A stretch of 64,000 nucleotides of DNA from Marifrigoribacter sp965178585. Lineage in GTDB: Bacteria; Bacteroidota; Bacteroidia; Flavobacteriales; Flavobacteriaceae. The position numbers and the translations under genes were made by a program. The notes beneath the pieces were generated by a model, which saw only the letters and a list, made by a program, of their open reading frames with translations, had not been told where the DNA came from and made no database searches. The stretch covers positions 2,666,001-2,730,000 of the forward strand of contig OZ238267.1 in the NCBI GenBank assembly GCA_965178585.1, read 5' to 3'. Shown piece by piece: positions 54,617 to 62,699 of the stretch; within the stretch, counting starts at the first letter, position 1; each line of letters opens with the position of its first letter.

Positions 54617-55495
54617 TTATAATTCTTTAGCTCGTTCCATTAAATATTTTCCGTAATTGTTCTTTTTTAGTGGCTCCGCCAGCGCTAACAATTGATCATT
54701 TGTAATATAGCCCATTTCACAAGCTATTTCTTCCAAACACGCAACTTTAAGTCCTTGACGATTTTCAATGGTTTGAATATAATTGGATGCTTCTAATAAT
54801 GATTCATGAGTACCCGTATCTAACCAAGCATAACCGCGACCCATCAATTCTACTTTTAAGTTATCTTGCTCCAAATATTTTTGATTGACTGTCGTAATTT
54901 CCAGTTCTCCTCTATCACTTGGCTTTATATTCTTAGCAATTTTTACGACAGAATTTGGATAAAAATACAATCCAATAACGGCATAATTGCTTTTTGCTTT
55001 TGTTGGTTTTTCTTCAATGCTCAATGCATTTCCATTTGTGTCAAAATCCACCACTCCATAGCGTTCAGGATCGTTTACATAATATCCAAAAACCGTAGCA
55101 TTTTTATCATTTTTCACATTGTTAAATGCTTCAGATAAGAGCTTGGTAAAACCATGTCCGTAAAAAATATTATCTCCCAACACTAAGCAAACATCATCAT
55201 CACCAATAAAATCTTCACCAATAATAAATGCTTGTGCCAAACCATCTGGTGATGGCTGCACTTTATAGGTAAATGACATTCCTAAATTCTTACCATCACC
55301 CAACAATCGTTCAAAATGTGGTAAATCTGTAGGTGTTGAAATGATTAATACTTCCTTAATTCCAGCCAACATTAATACCGACAAAGGATAATAAATCATG
55401 GGTTTGTCATAAATTGGTAAGAGTTGTTTTGAAGTCCCTTTTGTTATAGGATACAATCTAGTTCCTGATCCTCCTGCTAATACGATCCCTTTCAT
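54617..55495 (-). CDS. rfbA: Glucose-1-phosphate thymidylyltransferase
   Basis: The 292-residue nucleotidyltransferase makes dTDP-glucose. It begins KGIVLAGGSGTRLYPITKGTSKQLLPIYDKPMIYYPLSVLM, and has LVLGDNIFYGHGF, VFGYYVNDPERYGVVDFD and DTGTHESLLEASNYI. It directly follows rfbB by 2 bases. Confidence 0.96.
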   Translation of the reverse strand: MKGIVLAGGSGTRLYPITKGTSKQLLPIYDKPMIYYPLSVLMLAGIKEVLIISTPTDLPHFERLLGDGKNLGMSFTYKVQPSPDGLAQAFIIGEDFIGDDDVCLVLGDNIFYGHGFTKLLSEAFNNVKNDKNATVFGYYVNDPERYGVVDFDTNGNALSIEEKPTKAKSNYAVIGLYFYPNSVVKIAKNIKPSDRGELEITTVNQKYLEQDNLKVELMGRGYAWLDTGTHESLLEASNYIQTIENRQGLKVACLEEIACEMGYITNDQLLALAEPLKKNNYGKYLMERAKEL

Positions 55496-55497
55496 TT

Positions 55498-56550
55498 TTA
55501 CTGATATTGTTTTTTATAATAATTTTGGTAGTTCCCAGATGTTACATTGTTTAACCAATCTTCATTGTTTAAATACCAGTCTATGGTTTCTGATAAACCT
55601 TGTTCAAAAGTTACGGTTGGACTCCAGCCTAATTCTGTATTTATTTTAGAAGCATCTATGGCATATCTTAAATCGTGCCCAGGTCTATCTTTAACATATT
55701 TTATAAGCTGTTCACTTGTACCTTCTTCACGACCTAATTTTTTATCCAATTGTTGGCACAATAGTTTTACCAAATCAATATTTTTCCATTCGTTAAATCC
55801 ACCAATATTATAAGTTTCTGCATTTACACCTTTATGAAATACCAAATCTATAGCAATGGCATGATCGATAACATACAGCCAATCCCTTGTATAGTTTCCA
55901 TCTCCATATACTGGTAAGGCTTTATCGTTTAATACATTATTTATAAATAAGGGTATTAATTTTTCTGGAAATTGTTGTGGACCATAATTATTGGAACAAT
56001 TAGAAATTACATAAGGCAAGCCATAAGTTTCACCGTAAGCTCGCACAAAATGGTCTGAACTTGCTTTAGATGCTGAATAAGGTGAATTAGGGTCGTAAGA
56101 AGTATTTTCTTTAAACAATCCTGTTTCTCCTAATGATCCATATACCTCATCAGTGCTAACATGATAAAACCGTTTCCCTTCCCAATTAGAATTCCACAAT
56201 GCCTTAAATGCATTTAACAAAATCATGGTGCCTAAAATATTGGTTTTAGCAAATGCCAAGGGATCTGTAATGGATCTATCTACATGAGATTCTGCTGCAA
56301 GGTGAATGACATTTTTAAATTGATATTTTATAAAAATAGAATTTATATAATTTTCATCGGTGATGTCACCATATAAAAAAGTATAGTTTTCGTTCGATTC
56401 AATATCTTTTAAATTTTCTAAATTACCTGCATAGGTCAGTGCATCTAAATTAAAAACATTATAATCCGGATATTTTTTTAAAAACCTTCTAATGACATGA
56501 GAGCCAATAAATCCAGCTCCACCCGTTATTAATATATTTTTGTTATTCAT
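55498..56550 (-). CDS. rfbB: dTDP-glucose 4,6-dehydratase
   Basis: The 350-residue SDR enzyme forms dTDP-4-keto-6-deoxyglucose. It shows ILITGGAGFIGSHVIRRF, HLAAESHVDRSI, VSTDEVYGSLGE, YSASKASSDHFVRAYGETYG and NCSNNYGPQQFPEKLIPL, all diagnostic for RmlB. It starts the dTDP-sugar module rfbBAC. Confidence 0.96.
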   Translation of the reverse strand: MNNKNILITGGAGFIGSHVIRRFLKKYPDYNVFNLDALTYAGNLENLKDIESNENYTFLYGDITDENYINSIFIKYQFKNVIHLAAESHVDRSITDPLAFAKTNILGTMILLNAFKALWNSNWEGKRFYHVSTDEVYGSLGETGLFKENTSYDPNSPYSASKASSDHFVRAYGETYGLPYVISNCSNNYGPQQFPEKLIPLFINNVLNDKALPVYGDGNYTRDWLYVIDHAIAIDLVFHKGVNAETYNIGGFNEWKNIDLVKLLCQQLDKKLGREEGTSEQLIKYVKDRPGHDLRYAIDASKINTELGWSPTVTFEQGLSETIDWYLNNEDWLNNVTSGNYQNYYKKQYQ

Positions 56551-56574
56551 AAATATTTATTTCCTTAGCCGCAG

Positions 56575-57201
56575 CTAGTTGTTTAAATGATATAATACCC
56601 CTATACTTGGTTGTAGTTGATTGGTGACTGTGCTCCCTATACCAAATTTTCCTGCTATATTTAAATTGATGCCCCAATCGCTATTGAACCAATAATTAGC
56701 TCCCAAACCAGTGTTAAAGGTCATTCTGCCTTTAGCAAGTATCGCCTGATCGGTATTATAAACTTTATATTCTCCTATATGGGTATAACCTGCACCTATA
56801 AACACATAGGGTTCGAATTTTTTTGAATTTAACAGGTCCCTAAAAGAATATTTTATGGCAAAATCGAACGCAACATAACTAGCTTCGTTGTTTTCTAGTA
56901 TCCATTGTAAATCAATACGCTTCTTTGATTTATATTTGTTAAAAGATAGATTGAATCCAACACTAAATTGGTTGTTGATGTAATTTTCAGCATTGATATA
57001 AATAGGGTTCCCAAAATTCCAATAATCGATATCATTAAAAAGTTCAGAAATTCCGAGACCAGAATCAGAAACTCCATTAATTCCAAAGCCTAAACTCCAA
57101 TCATTATCATATTGGCGACTGTGCCGGTGATTCCATTCTTGTGCACTTACTAGGTGGGCACCTAAAAGGCAAAACAATAGGGTGTAAGTTAATTTTTTCA
57201 T
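56575..57201 (-). CDS. Secreted outer-membrane beta-barrel protein
   Basis: The 208-residue protein has a signal peptide at 1-20 (AHLVSAQ). It then alternates barrel strands with W/Y girdles (WSLGFGING, FSVGFNLSFNKYKSK, YVFIGAGYTHIGEYKVY, TFNTGLGANYWFNSDWGINLNIAGKFG) and ends in IGVLYHL. It resembles the OmpA-like barrel proteins that accompany polysaccharide loci. Its role is unknown. It is upstream of rfbB in the same direction. Confidence 0.72.
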   Translation of the reverse strand: MKKLTYTLLFCLLGAHLVSAQEWNHRHSRQYDNDWSLGFGINGVSDSGLGISELFNDIDYWNFGNPIYINAENYINNQFSVGFNLSFNKYKSKKRIDLQWILENNEASYVAFDFAIKYSFRDLLNSKKFEPYVFIGAGYTHIGEYKVYNTDQAILAKGRMTFNTGLGANYWFNSDWGINLNIAGKFGIGSTVTNQLQPSIGVLYHLNN

Positions 57202-57444
57202 AATTAGTTTTTTTTAATTTAAAAGTTCATTACTATAAAACAGAAAAAGCCCAACAAATAAATTTGATAGGCAATATTGTTTTATATTTTTTTACTTAAA
57301 ACAGATGACACAGATTACACGGATAGAAATTAAAGCTTTGCTTGTTTTGAATTTATGAAATTGGATTTATTTTTTTTACTCTTTAGGGGCAAGGCAAAAA
57401 CAAAAAAGAAATCGAAATTCCAATTATTCTAATAGGCTATTTTT

Positions 57445-57822
57445 TTAAGTATTTATAAGTCGTTTCCATTTTAAACTCTTTTCACCAAAATTGACAACAA
57501 AGCCTAGTTTAAATTGGGTTGCTTTTAAATAGTTAATTACTTGATTTTTTTCATTTTCTAAATCTATTTTTCCAAATTTTAAATCGATTATTATTTTACC
57601 GAAACAAACAAAATCGGCAATAAAACACTCTGTTAATGGCGCTCCATCATAATAGAGGGGTAGTACTTTTTGCTTTTCAAAAGGGATGTTTCTTTTTGTT
57701 AATTCCCTTTGAAGTACTTCGTTATAAACGTCTTCATAAAAACTATTTCCCAATTGTTTATGAACTTCAATACAGGTACCAATGATGGCGTAACTTTCCT
57801 CTTCAAATAATAATTTACTCAT
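57445..57822 (-). CDS. GxxExxY protein
   Basis: The 125-residue protein is of the GxxExxY family (here LGNSFYEDVYNEVLQRELTKRNI and a conserved ELTK...VLPLYYDG, DLKFGKID, VINYLKATQFKLGFVVNFG). The family is widespread in Bacteroidetes and relatives, often as dispersed copies, with a proposed nuclease-like fold but no proven function. A nearby stretch (57303-57322) carries the ACAGATTACACGG-like sequence often seen around such genes. Confidence 0.8.
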   Translation of the reverse strand: MSKLLFEEESYAIIGTCIEVHKQLGNSFYEDVYNEVLQRELTKRNIPFEKQKVLPLYYDGAPLTECFIADFVCFGKIIIDLKFGKIDLENEKNQVINYLKATQFKLGFVVNFGEKSLKWKRLINT

Positions 57823-57937
57823 AAAAAAACCATAGAATTAATGGGCTTGTTTCTAGAGATTACCATAATGGAACCCCATGCAATGACAAAGAGATGACTG
57901 CATAGTTCTTCCTTTAAAGATAAATTATTTGGCATTA

Positions 57938-58057
57938 TTAATTAAACAATACAAATCCTACCATAGCCAAGGAAGCTAAAGCAATAACAAAAATTAAGAT
58001 GACCCTTAACACTTTTTTGATTGAATCCATAACTTGTGGATTATTAATTAAAATCAT
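57938..58057 (-). CDS. Possible very small single-span membrane peptide
   Basis: The frame encodes 39 residues, or 30 from an internal ATG (MDSIKKVLRVILIF...). Residues 17-37 form one hydrophobic helix after a basic turn (KKVLR). It lies immediately downstream of a similar frame at 58085-58186, and both begin with M-D and lysines. Pattern and tandem arrangement suggest real small membrane proteins, but there is no homology evidence and AT-rich DNA can produce such frames by chance. Confidence 0.4.
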   Translation of the reverse strand: MILINNPQVMDSIKKVLRVILIFVIALASLAMVGFVLFN

Positions 58058-58084
58058 ACGAATGGGTTATTAAATTATAAATAC

Positions 58085-58186
58085 TTACTCCACTAATTGG
58101 AAAAAAAATAAAATCAGGATAGCAAAAAAGAATACACTAATAAAAGCGATTATTAAAAAAAAACGAATATTTCTCTTTTTATCCAT
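58085..58186 (-). CDS. Possible very small single-span membrane peptide
   Basis: The frame encodes 33 residues: MDKKRNIR followed by one long hydrophobic helix (about 9-30) rich in F, L and I and a final QLVE. It stands 169 bases downstream of the duplicated leader element at 58252-58453 and 27 bases before the next small peptide frame. Existence is uncertain. Confidence 0.4.
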   Translation of the reverse strand: MDKKRNIRFFLIIAFISVFFFAILILFFFQLVE

Positions 58187-58251
58187 GATGTCTTATTATG
58201 AATTAGTTGGTGAATTAATATTTATTTAAAAGATTTATGAGTGACATATAT

Positions 58252-58453
58252 ATATTCAAAAAAATAGGGGGAGGCTAAACACGTTAAGTAAGCATTATTA
58301 TTTGAATCGTATAAAAGATCCATTATGTTAATGCAAAATTATGTTTAGCAGTTAATTTGAATATTTTTAGGGATGTTTTTTTTTTAAATTTTATTATAGA
58401 TATAATCACTTTACTATACGACTTCGTCCGGTCACTCACAATGCATCGTGATT
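58252..58453 (-). repeat. Duplicated leader element, copy A (downstream of upxY)
   Basis: Core 58355-58453 matches 59449-59546 at nearly every base over 98-99 bp, with weaker similarity outward to 58252. On the minus strand it contains the palindrome-like TCACGATGCATTGTGA, a GAC-GAA-GTC mini-hairpin and a long-range AATCAC/GTGATT pairing. Confidence 0.75.
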
Positions 58454-58549
58454 TTTATATTTTCTTGTAAATGTTAAAAACAGTATCAAATTTATATTTT
58501 TTTTTAACTTAAATCAATGATTTAAATCATATTTTACACCAAAGGGTAT

Positions 58550-59014
58550 TTAATTCCTTCGGAGTGTAATTTTCATTTCTAGATCTTCTAATAATAACTG
58601 AATCCTGTTATTATTAATTTCTTGAACTACACCATGTTTTCCTTTAAAAGGTCCATTTGTGATATCCATTTTATCTCCTGGTTGCAATTTTTCAACAGTT
58701 GCATCCTTAATTTCACCTGATAACCATTCTTTCAATATCTCAATTTCTTGATCTCTAACAACAGCAGGTTTTCCTAACCAAAAAATATAACGAACTATCC
58801 CTGGAGCCTGAAATACCAACTCCCGCTCCTTCTCTTTTAAATTAACAAATAAATAGGAATTTATTAATGGAACTTCTACCTTTTTTTTACGATCGGACCA
58901 TTGATGAACTTGTGTTACAAGGGGACAATAAACAGTGATACCTAATTTTTCCAACTGTAGGGCAGCTTTCTTTTCATTCCTAGGTTTTGTATATAATACG
59001 AACCATTTATTCAT
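58550..59014 (-). CDS. UpxY/NusG-like transcription antiterminator
   Basis: From the ATG at 59014 the protein has 154 residues; a TTG at 59053 is a weaker start. An NGN domain (about 1-95: WFVLYTKPRNEKKAALQLEKLGI, LINSYLFVN, APGIVRYIFWLGKPAVV) is followed by a KOW domain (about 115-150: PGDKMDITNGPFKGKHGVV). This is the layout of UpxY, a NusG paralogue that in Bacteroides stops premature termination in the leader of its own capsule operon. It heads the polysaccharide genes and has a duplicated leader element on either side. Confidence 0.9.
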   Translation of the reverse strand: MNKWFVLYTKPRNEKKAALQLEKLGITVYCPLVTQVHQWSDRKKKVEVPLINSYLFVNLKEKERELVFQAPGIVRYIFWLGKPAVVRDQEIEILKEWLSGEIKDATVEKLQPGDKMDITNGPFKGKHGVVQEINNNRIQLLLEDLEMKITLRRN

Positions 59015-59347
59015 ATTCAGCTGGTTTGTTTTTTTAATTAAAGTCGGTTCCAATTATTATATTTTTATTTATCAATAGTACTTCTAATAAAAAACCAAAT
59101 GATGCGAAAAGCCGCATTTACATCTATTTATTATCATTATAAATAAATGTTAATAGTGCTTTAGTTATAAGTAAAGTTTTCTGAATGATTACTTTAATTA
59201 AGTGTAAATGAGTTAACGTATAAATATTAACAGTAATCGTTTTTAATTTCTCATTAAAAAAATGAATTTTAAAATGAGAAACATTTAAGGCTTAAGGGTA
59301 TAAACAGCCGCTTAAACCCTTTAATTTAAAGATTAATTAGGGAAATT

Positions 59348-59546
59348 TAATTCAAAAAAGGGGAGAGACTAATTACTTTTAGAAAGCATTCCTAAGTGTC
59401 TTGTAAATTAACCAATTAGGTAAATGCAAAAAGTAAGGTTAGCAAATTATTTGAATATTTTTAGGGATGTATTTTTTTAAATTTTATTATAGATATAATC
59501 ACTTTACTATACGACTTCGTCCGGTCACTCACAATGCATCGTGATT
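59348..59546 (-). repeat. Duplicated leader element, copy B (upstream of upxY)
   Basis: Core 59449-59546 is nearly identical to copy A. It lies about 435 bases ahead of upxY. The rest of 59015-59937 is AT-rich and holds no gene I can support. Confidence 0.75.
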
Positions 59547-59700
59547 CTTAGCTTTCCAACAAACTTTTCTTCAAATGTTAAAATATTAAACAAATATAGG
59601 TGTTTTATTACCAAAACTCAAAAATTATAACATATTATATACTAATAGGCTTATTTTTTTATATTAAAGTTCTTGATAGCTATAGCCATTTATTAAAATG

Positions 59701-59797
59701 AGATATTTCAACTTTTATAATGGATTATTTGAAATATTTTAATAAAAATAAGATGTTTCTCTAAGTGATGCTAAAGAAAAAAAAGTACCCTAGATTA
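59701..59797 (+). repeat. Degenerate internal copy of the island right end
   Basis: The sequence TGGATTATTTGAAAT (59721-59735) and a single AAAGTACCCTAGATT (59782-59796) recur with near-identical spacing in the right end (62542-62621), which has the site in duplicate. No tRNA repeat follows here. It may mark the end of an older island. Confidence 0.55.
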
Positions 59798-59937
59798 ATA
59801 ATAAAAAATTAATTAAATCGCGAACAGAGTTAAGTTGAATAATTATAATATTTTAGTAGTTTATTGACCAAAGTTAATTCCCATAAAACAAAAATTGAGT
59901 GTGCAAAACCACAAGAGGTAATATTAAGTTAAAAGTA

Positions 59938-60603
59938 TTATATAAGCCCTAAATCTTTTACAATTGCTACCAAATGGATTGCATTATTGGCCTCAAATTG
60001 AGTGCGAAGTGTGTTTAAATGCTTTTCTATTGCTCTTAAGCTATTGGGCGTTATTTCATTTTCTTTAAAGTATAGACTTATTTCGTTTTGAGTTAATCCT
60101 TTTGACAAAAGATTAAGTAGTGTGATATCGTAATCTTTAATCTCCAATTCAGATTTTGGACTTAATGCATTTTGGACTATTGCAGAAAGATATAATTCAT
60201 TTTTTGCAACAGCACAAACTGCTTCAGATAATTCTATTAAGCCTCTTCTCCCCTTACATACATAAGCAGAAACATTATATTTATTTACTAACCTTCTTAC
60301 TTTTTGGATTCGGTCTTCAATAGAATAAGCGATTACTTTTAAATTTGGGTTTTCTTTGTTAAGAATTGCTATTAATTCTTCTCCAGAGATGAATTTTTGC
60401 TCACGATAATCTGCTACAAAGGATAAATCGGTTATTAATAATTCGAAAGGATCATTATCCTTTTCAGCTTTTTTAATTTTTAGATAAGCATCATCACAAT
60501 ATTGAACCTGGTCTATATTTTTAATATTTAAATCTGATAAAATGGATAGCACGCCTTTATTGATTGCGTCCATATCTTCTGCTACTAAAACTTTTTTAAA
60601 CAT
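59938..60603 (-). CDS. NarL/LuxR-type response regulator
   Basis: The 221-residue protein has a receiver domain (about 3-130: acidic E9/D10, phospho-acceptor D59 in LLITDLSF) and a LuxR-type helix-turn-helix at about 157-221 (LLNLLSKGLTQNEISLYF, then EKHLNTLRTQF). The receiver's usual K/T pair is not obvious, so it is a divergent member. It forms a pair with the kinase encoded just upstream and probably controls the island. Direct targets are unknown. Confidence 0.87.
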   Translation of the reverse strand: MFKKVLVAEDMDAINKGVLSILSDLNIKNIDQVQYCDDAYLKIKKAEKDNDPFELLITDLSFVADYREQKFISGEELIAILNKENPNLKVIAYSIEDRIQKVRRLVNKYNVSAYVCKGRRGLIELSEAVCAVAKNELYLSAIVQNALSPKSELEIKDYDITLLNLLSKGLTQNEISLYFKENEITPNSLRAIEKHLNTLRTQFEANNAIHLVAIVKDLGLI

Positions 60604-60646
60604 ACTAGATCGTTATTTTTGCTTTGAAACCTTTTCCTTTTTCAGT

Positions 60647-62269
60647 TTAAAAAATAATCGAACCTCCTGTAGATAAAATACGGTTTTCCGCATTCTGTAA
60701 GCCTATCTGTTTTTTAAAATCACACCCTACCCCATTATCACTGTATTTTATATGAATTTTATTATTCTCTTTTTCGAAATTTAAAAATACGATAGATGCC
60801 GAACTGTGCTTTCTCATATTGGTCATAAGCTCTTGAAGTACTCTATAAATAGCTGTTTTTTTATTTTCAGTTATTTTATTCCAATCTATTACTAAAGAAT
60901 TTTTGGTAATTATTTTAACTTCATCTGTTTTATAGCTTACTAATAGATCATTCAATAACTCACTGAAGTTCTGATCTAAATCTATTAAGCTACTTTCTTT
61001 AGATATGTCTCTAGTTTTGGAATAAATACTTTCTAAATCATCTAAAACTTCTTCATTTTGATGGTCATCAATTTGCAGTTTTGTCATTACGTGATAGACC
61101 TCATTGGCCACTTCATCATGGATCTTTTTGGAAATTCTAGTTTCTGTTTTATAAATCTCTTCTACTTTTTCTCTTTTATTTCTAGCTTTTAAAATAAAAT
61201 AAACCGCAACTAATAGCATAAATATTAAACCTGCTGCTATTTGGTAAATCAACTTTAAGCGTTTTTCTTTTTCCTTTTGTAATTCATTTTCAATTGCTAT
61301 TCTTTCTTGTTGATCGTATCGATATTTATTAAACGAATATTCGTTTTTACGATTTTGATCTGCCTTGTAAATGCTATCTGTTAACCTTTTATATTCGATT
61401 ATTTTAGGGTCTTCATTTAGCTCTATATTCAACGCTAAGGCATCTTGTACATAGGGTTTACTGTTTATTCTAATAACTGTCTCGTAGGCACTATCTGCAT
61501 AAGATTGAGCTATTTTCTTTTCATTTCGATCGTTGTAATAACGAAATAAGTTTTTATAAGTTGAATAAGCCCCAATAATGTCTTTTTCTTTTTTTCTAAT
61601 GGAAATGGATTTATTTAAATTATAAAGCGCTTCTGGGAGGTCTAATTTCGATTGTACCGCACCTAAATTGTTTAAAACCCTAGCCTTTTGTTTAGGATTG
61701 CTATTCTTTATGGCTTTATCATAAATTAGATTAAATTGATCTAGTGCCAAGTCATACTCTTTCAACTCAAAATAACAGTTTGCTATGTTGTTAATAAAGG
61801 TGATGCTATCTTTTTGAGTTTTTACTATTTTTAAACCGTTTTGGTAGGTTTCTATTGCTTTTTTATACTCTCCTGAGTGATTATATACTACTCCTAAATG
61901 AATTAAAAGCCCATACCTAGTTTGGATTAAGGTATCATTTCCATTAAAGTTATCTAATAGATTCAATGCCTCAATTGCAGATCCGCTACTTTCATAACTT
62001 AATCCCAATTTATTTTGGGATTCTGCCATCATTTGCAAATCATAAATAGCCCTAAGTGTATCCTTTTTTAAAAGTGATGATTTCTTGTGCTGATTGTAAA
62101 AACGATACCCAGTTATAAGATCAGAATTATTTTCTGGGCTAATAATTTTATAATAATAGTAATTGGAGCTATCAGTTACTTTTTGGGAATAAAGAGCATT
62201 ACTATTTATTAAGTAAATAATTCCAAATGCAAAACAAAAAAAGAGATATGAAATTTTCATTTTTTTCAT
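60647..62269 (-). CDS. TPR-containing sensor kinase with premature stop at the C-terminus
   Basis: The 540-residue kinase has a signal peptide or TM near 5-25, a TPR-rich sensor region (about 75-280), TM at 341-361 and a HisKA_3-like box with H384 in KKIHDEVAN. The HATPase has LQELMTNMRKHS and the G box DNGVGCDF, then stops after GGSIIF at a TAA. In the same frame after this stop the codons go on as T-E-K-G-K-G-F-K-A-K-I-T-I to a TAG at 60607-60605, one base from the response regulator start. That is the tail expected of this family, so one base change in a lysine codon (AAA to TAA) probably truncated the protein by about 14 residues. ATPase activity may be affected. Confidence 0.88.
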   Translation of the reverse strand: MKKMKISYLFFCFAFGIIYLINSNALYSQKVTDSSNYYYYKIISPENNSDLITGYRFYNQHKKSSLLKKDTLRAIYDLQMMAESQNKLGLSYESSGSAIEALNLLDNFNGNDTLIQTRYGLLIHLGVVYNHSGEYKKAIETYQNGLKIVKTQKDSITFINNIANCYFELKEYDLALDQFNLIYDKAIKNSNPKQKARVLNNLGAVQSKLDLPEALYNLNKSISIRKKEKDIIGAYSTYKNLFRYYNDRNEKKIAQSYADSAYETVIRINSKPYVQDALALNIELNEDPKIIEYKRLTDSIYKADQNRKNEYSFNKYRYDQQERIAIENELQKEKEKRLKLIYQIAAGLIFMLLVAVYFILKARNKREKVEEIYKTETRISKKIHDEVANEVYHVMTKLQIDDHQNEEVLDDLESIYSKTRDISKESSLIDLDQNFSELLNDLLVSYKTDEVKIITKNSLVIDWNKITENKKTAIYRVLQELMTNMRKHSSASIVFLNFEKENNKIHIKYSDNGVGCDFKKQIGLQNAENRILSTGGSIIF

Positions 62270-62358
62270 ACCTCTAAGGTAATACCATTATTTTATATTC
62301 TTACATGTTTCTTATAATCCTTATTTGTAAATATTATGGTCCAAGTTATTAATAAAAT

Positions 62359-62474
62359 AATAGCGGCAACATAAAAAATGTTGCCGCTATTTACAATACT
62401 TCACCTTCGAAAACAGCTATTAATAAAGGGTTTATGCTAAATATAAAAACGCCCCAACAATTTTTTGTTGTGGC
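62359..62474 (+). repeat. Double-hairpin island element, copy 3 (right end)
   Basis: A perfect 14-bp inverted repeat AATAGCGGCAACAT / ATGTTGCCGCTATT (62359-62391, 5-base loop) and a second hairpin GCCCCAACAA / TTGTTGTGGC (62451-62474) follow in the same order and spacing as in the left-end copies, with the AGCTATTAATAAAGG middle block shared in weaker form. Confidence 0.7.
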
Positions 62475-62597
62475 AAACACAATTATATTATTGTTTTAAC
62501 TTTTTGGGTTTTCTATAAATAATGCATTTCAAATTTAATAGTGGATTATTTGAAATAATTTATTGTAAATTGGATCTCTCTTTGAGAGATTCAAAAG

Positions 62598-62619
62598 GTA
62601 CCCTAGAAAGTACCCTAGA
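62598..62619 (+). promoter_or_regulatory. Right arm-type integrase sites (two GTACCCTAGA copies)
   Basis: GTACCCTAGA at 62598-62607 and 62610-62619 repeats with 12-bp spacing and ends 80 bp before the att core, the mirror image in distance of 28884-28905. A 9-bp inverted repeat ATTTCAAAT / ATTTGAAAT (62526-62534, 62548-62556) lies just inside. Confidence 0.7.
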
Positions 62620-62699
62620 TTTATGACAAAACAACTAAAAGTAAATTTGTAATCAATTGAATAACAAGGTAATAAAAATTTGATGATGCTATACCCAAA

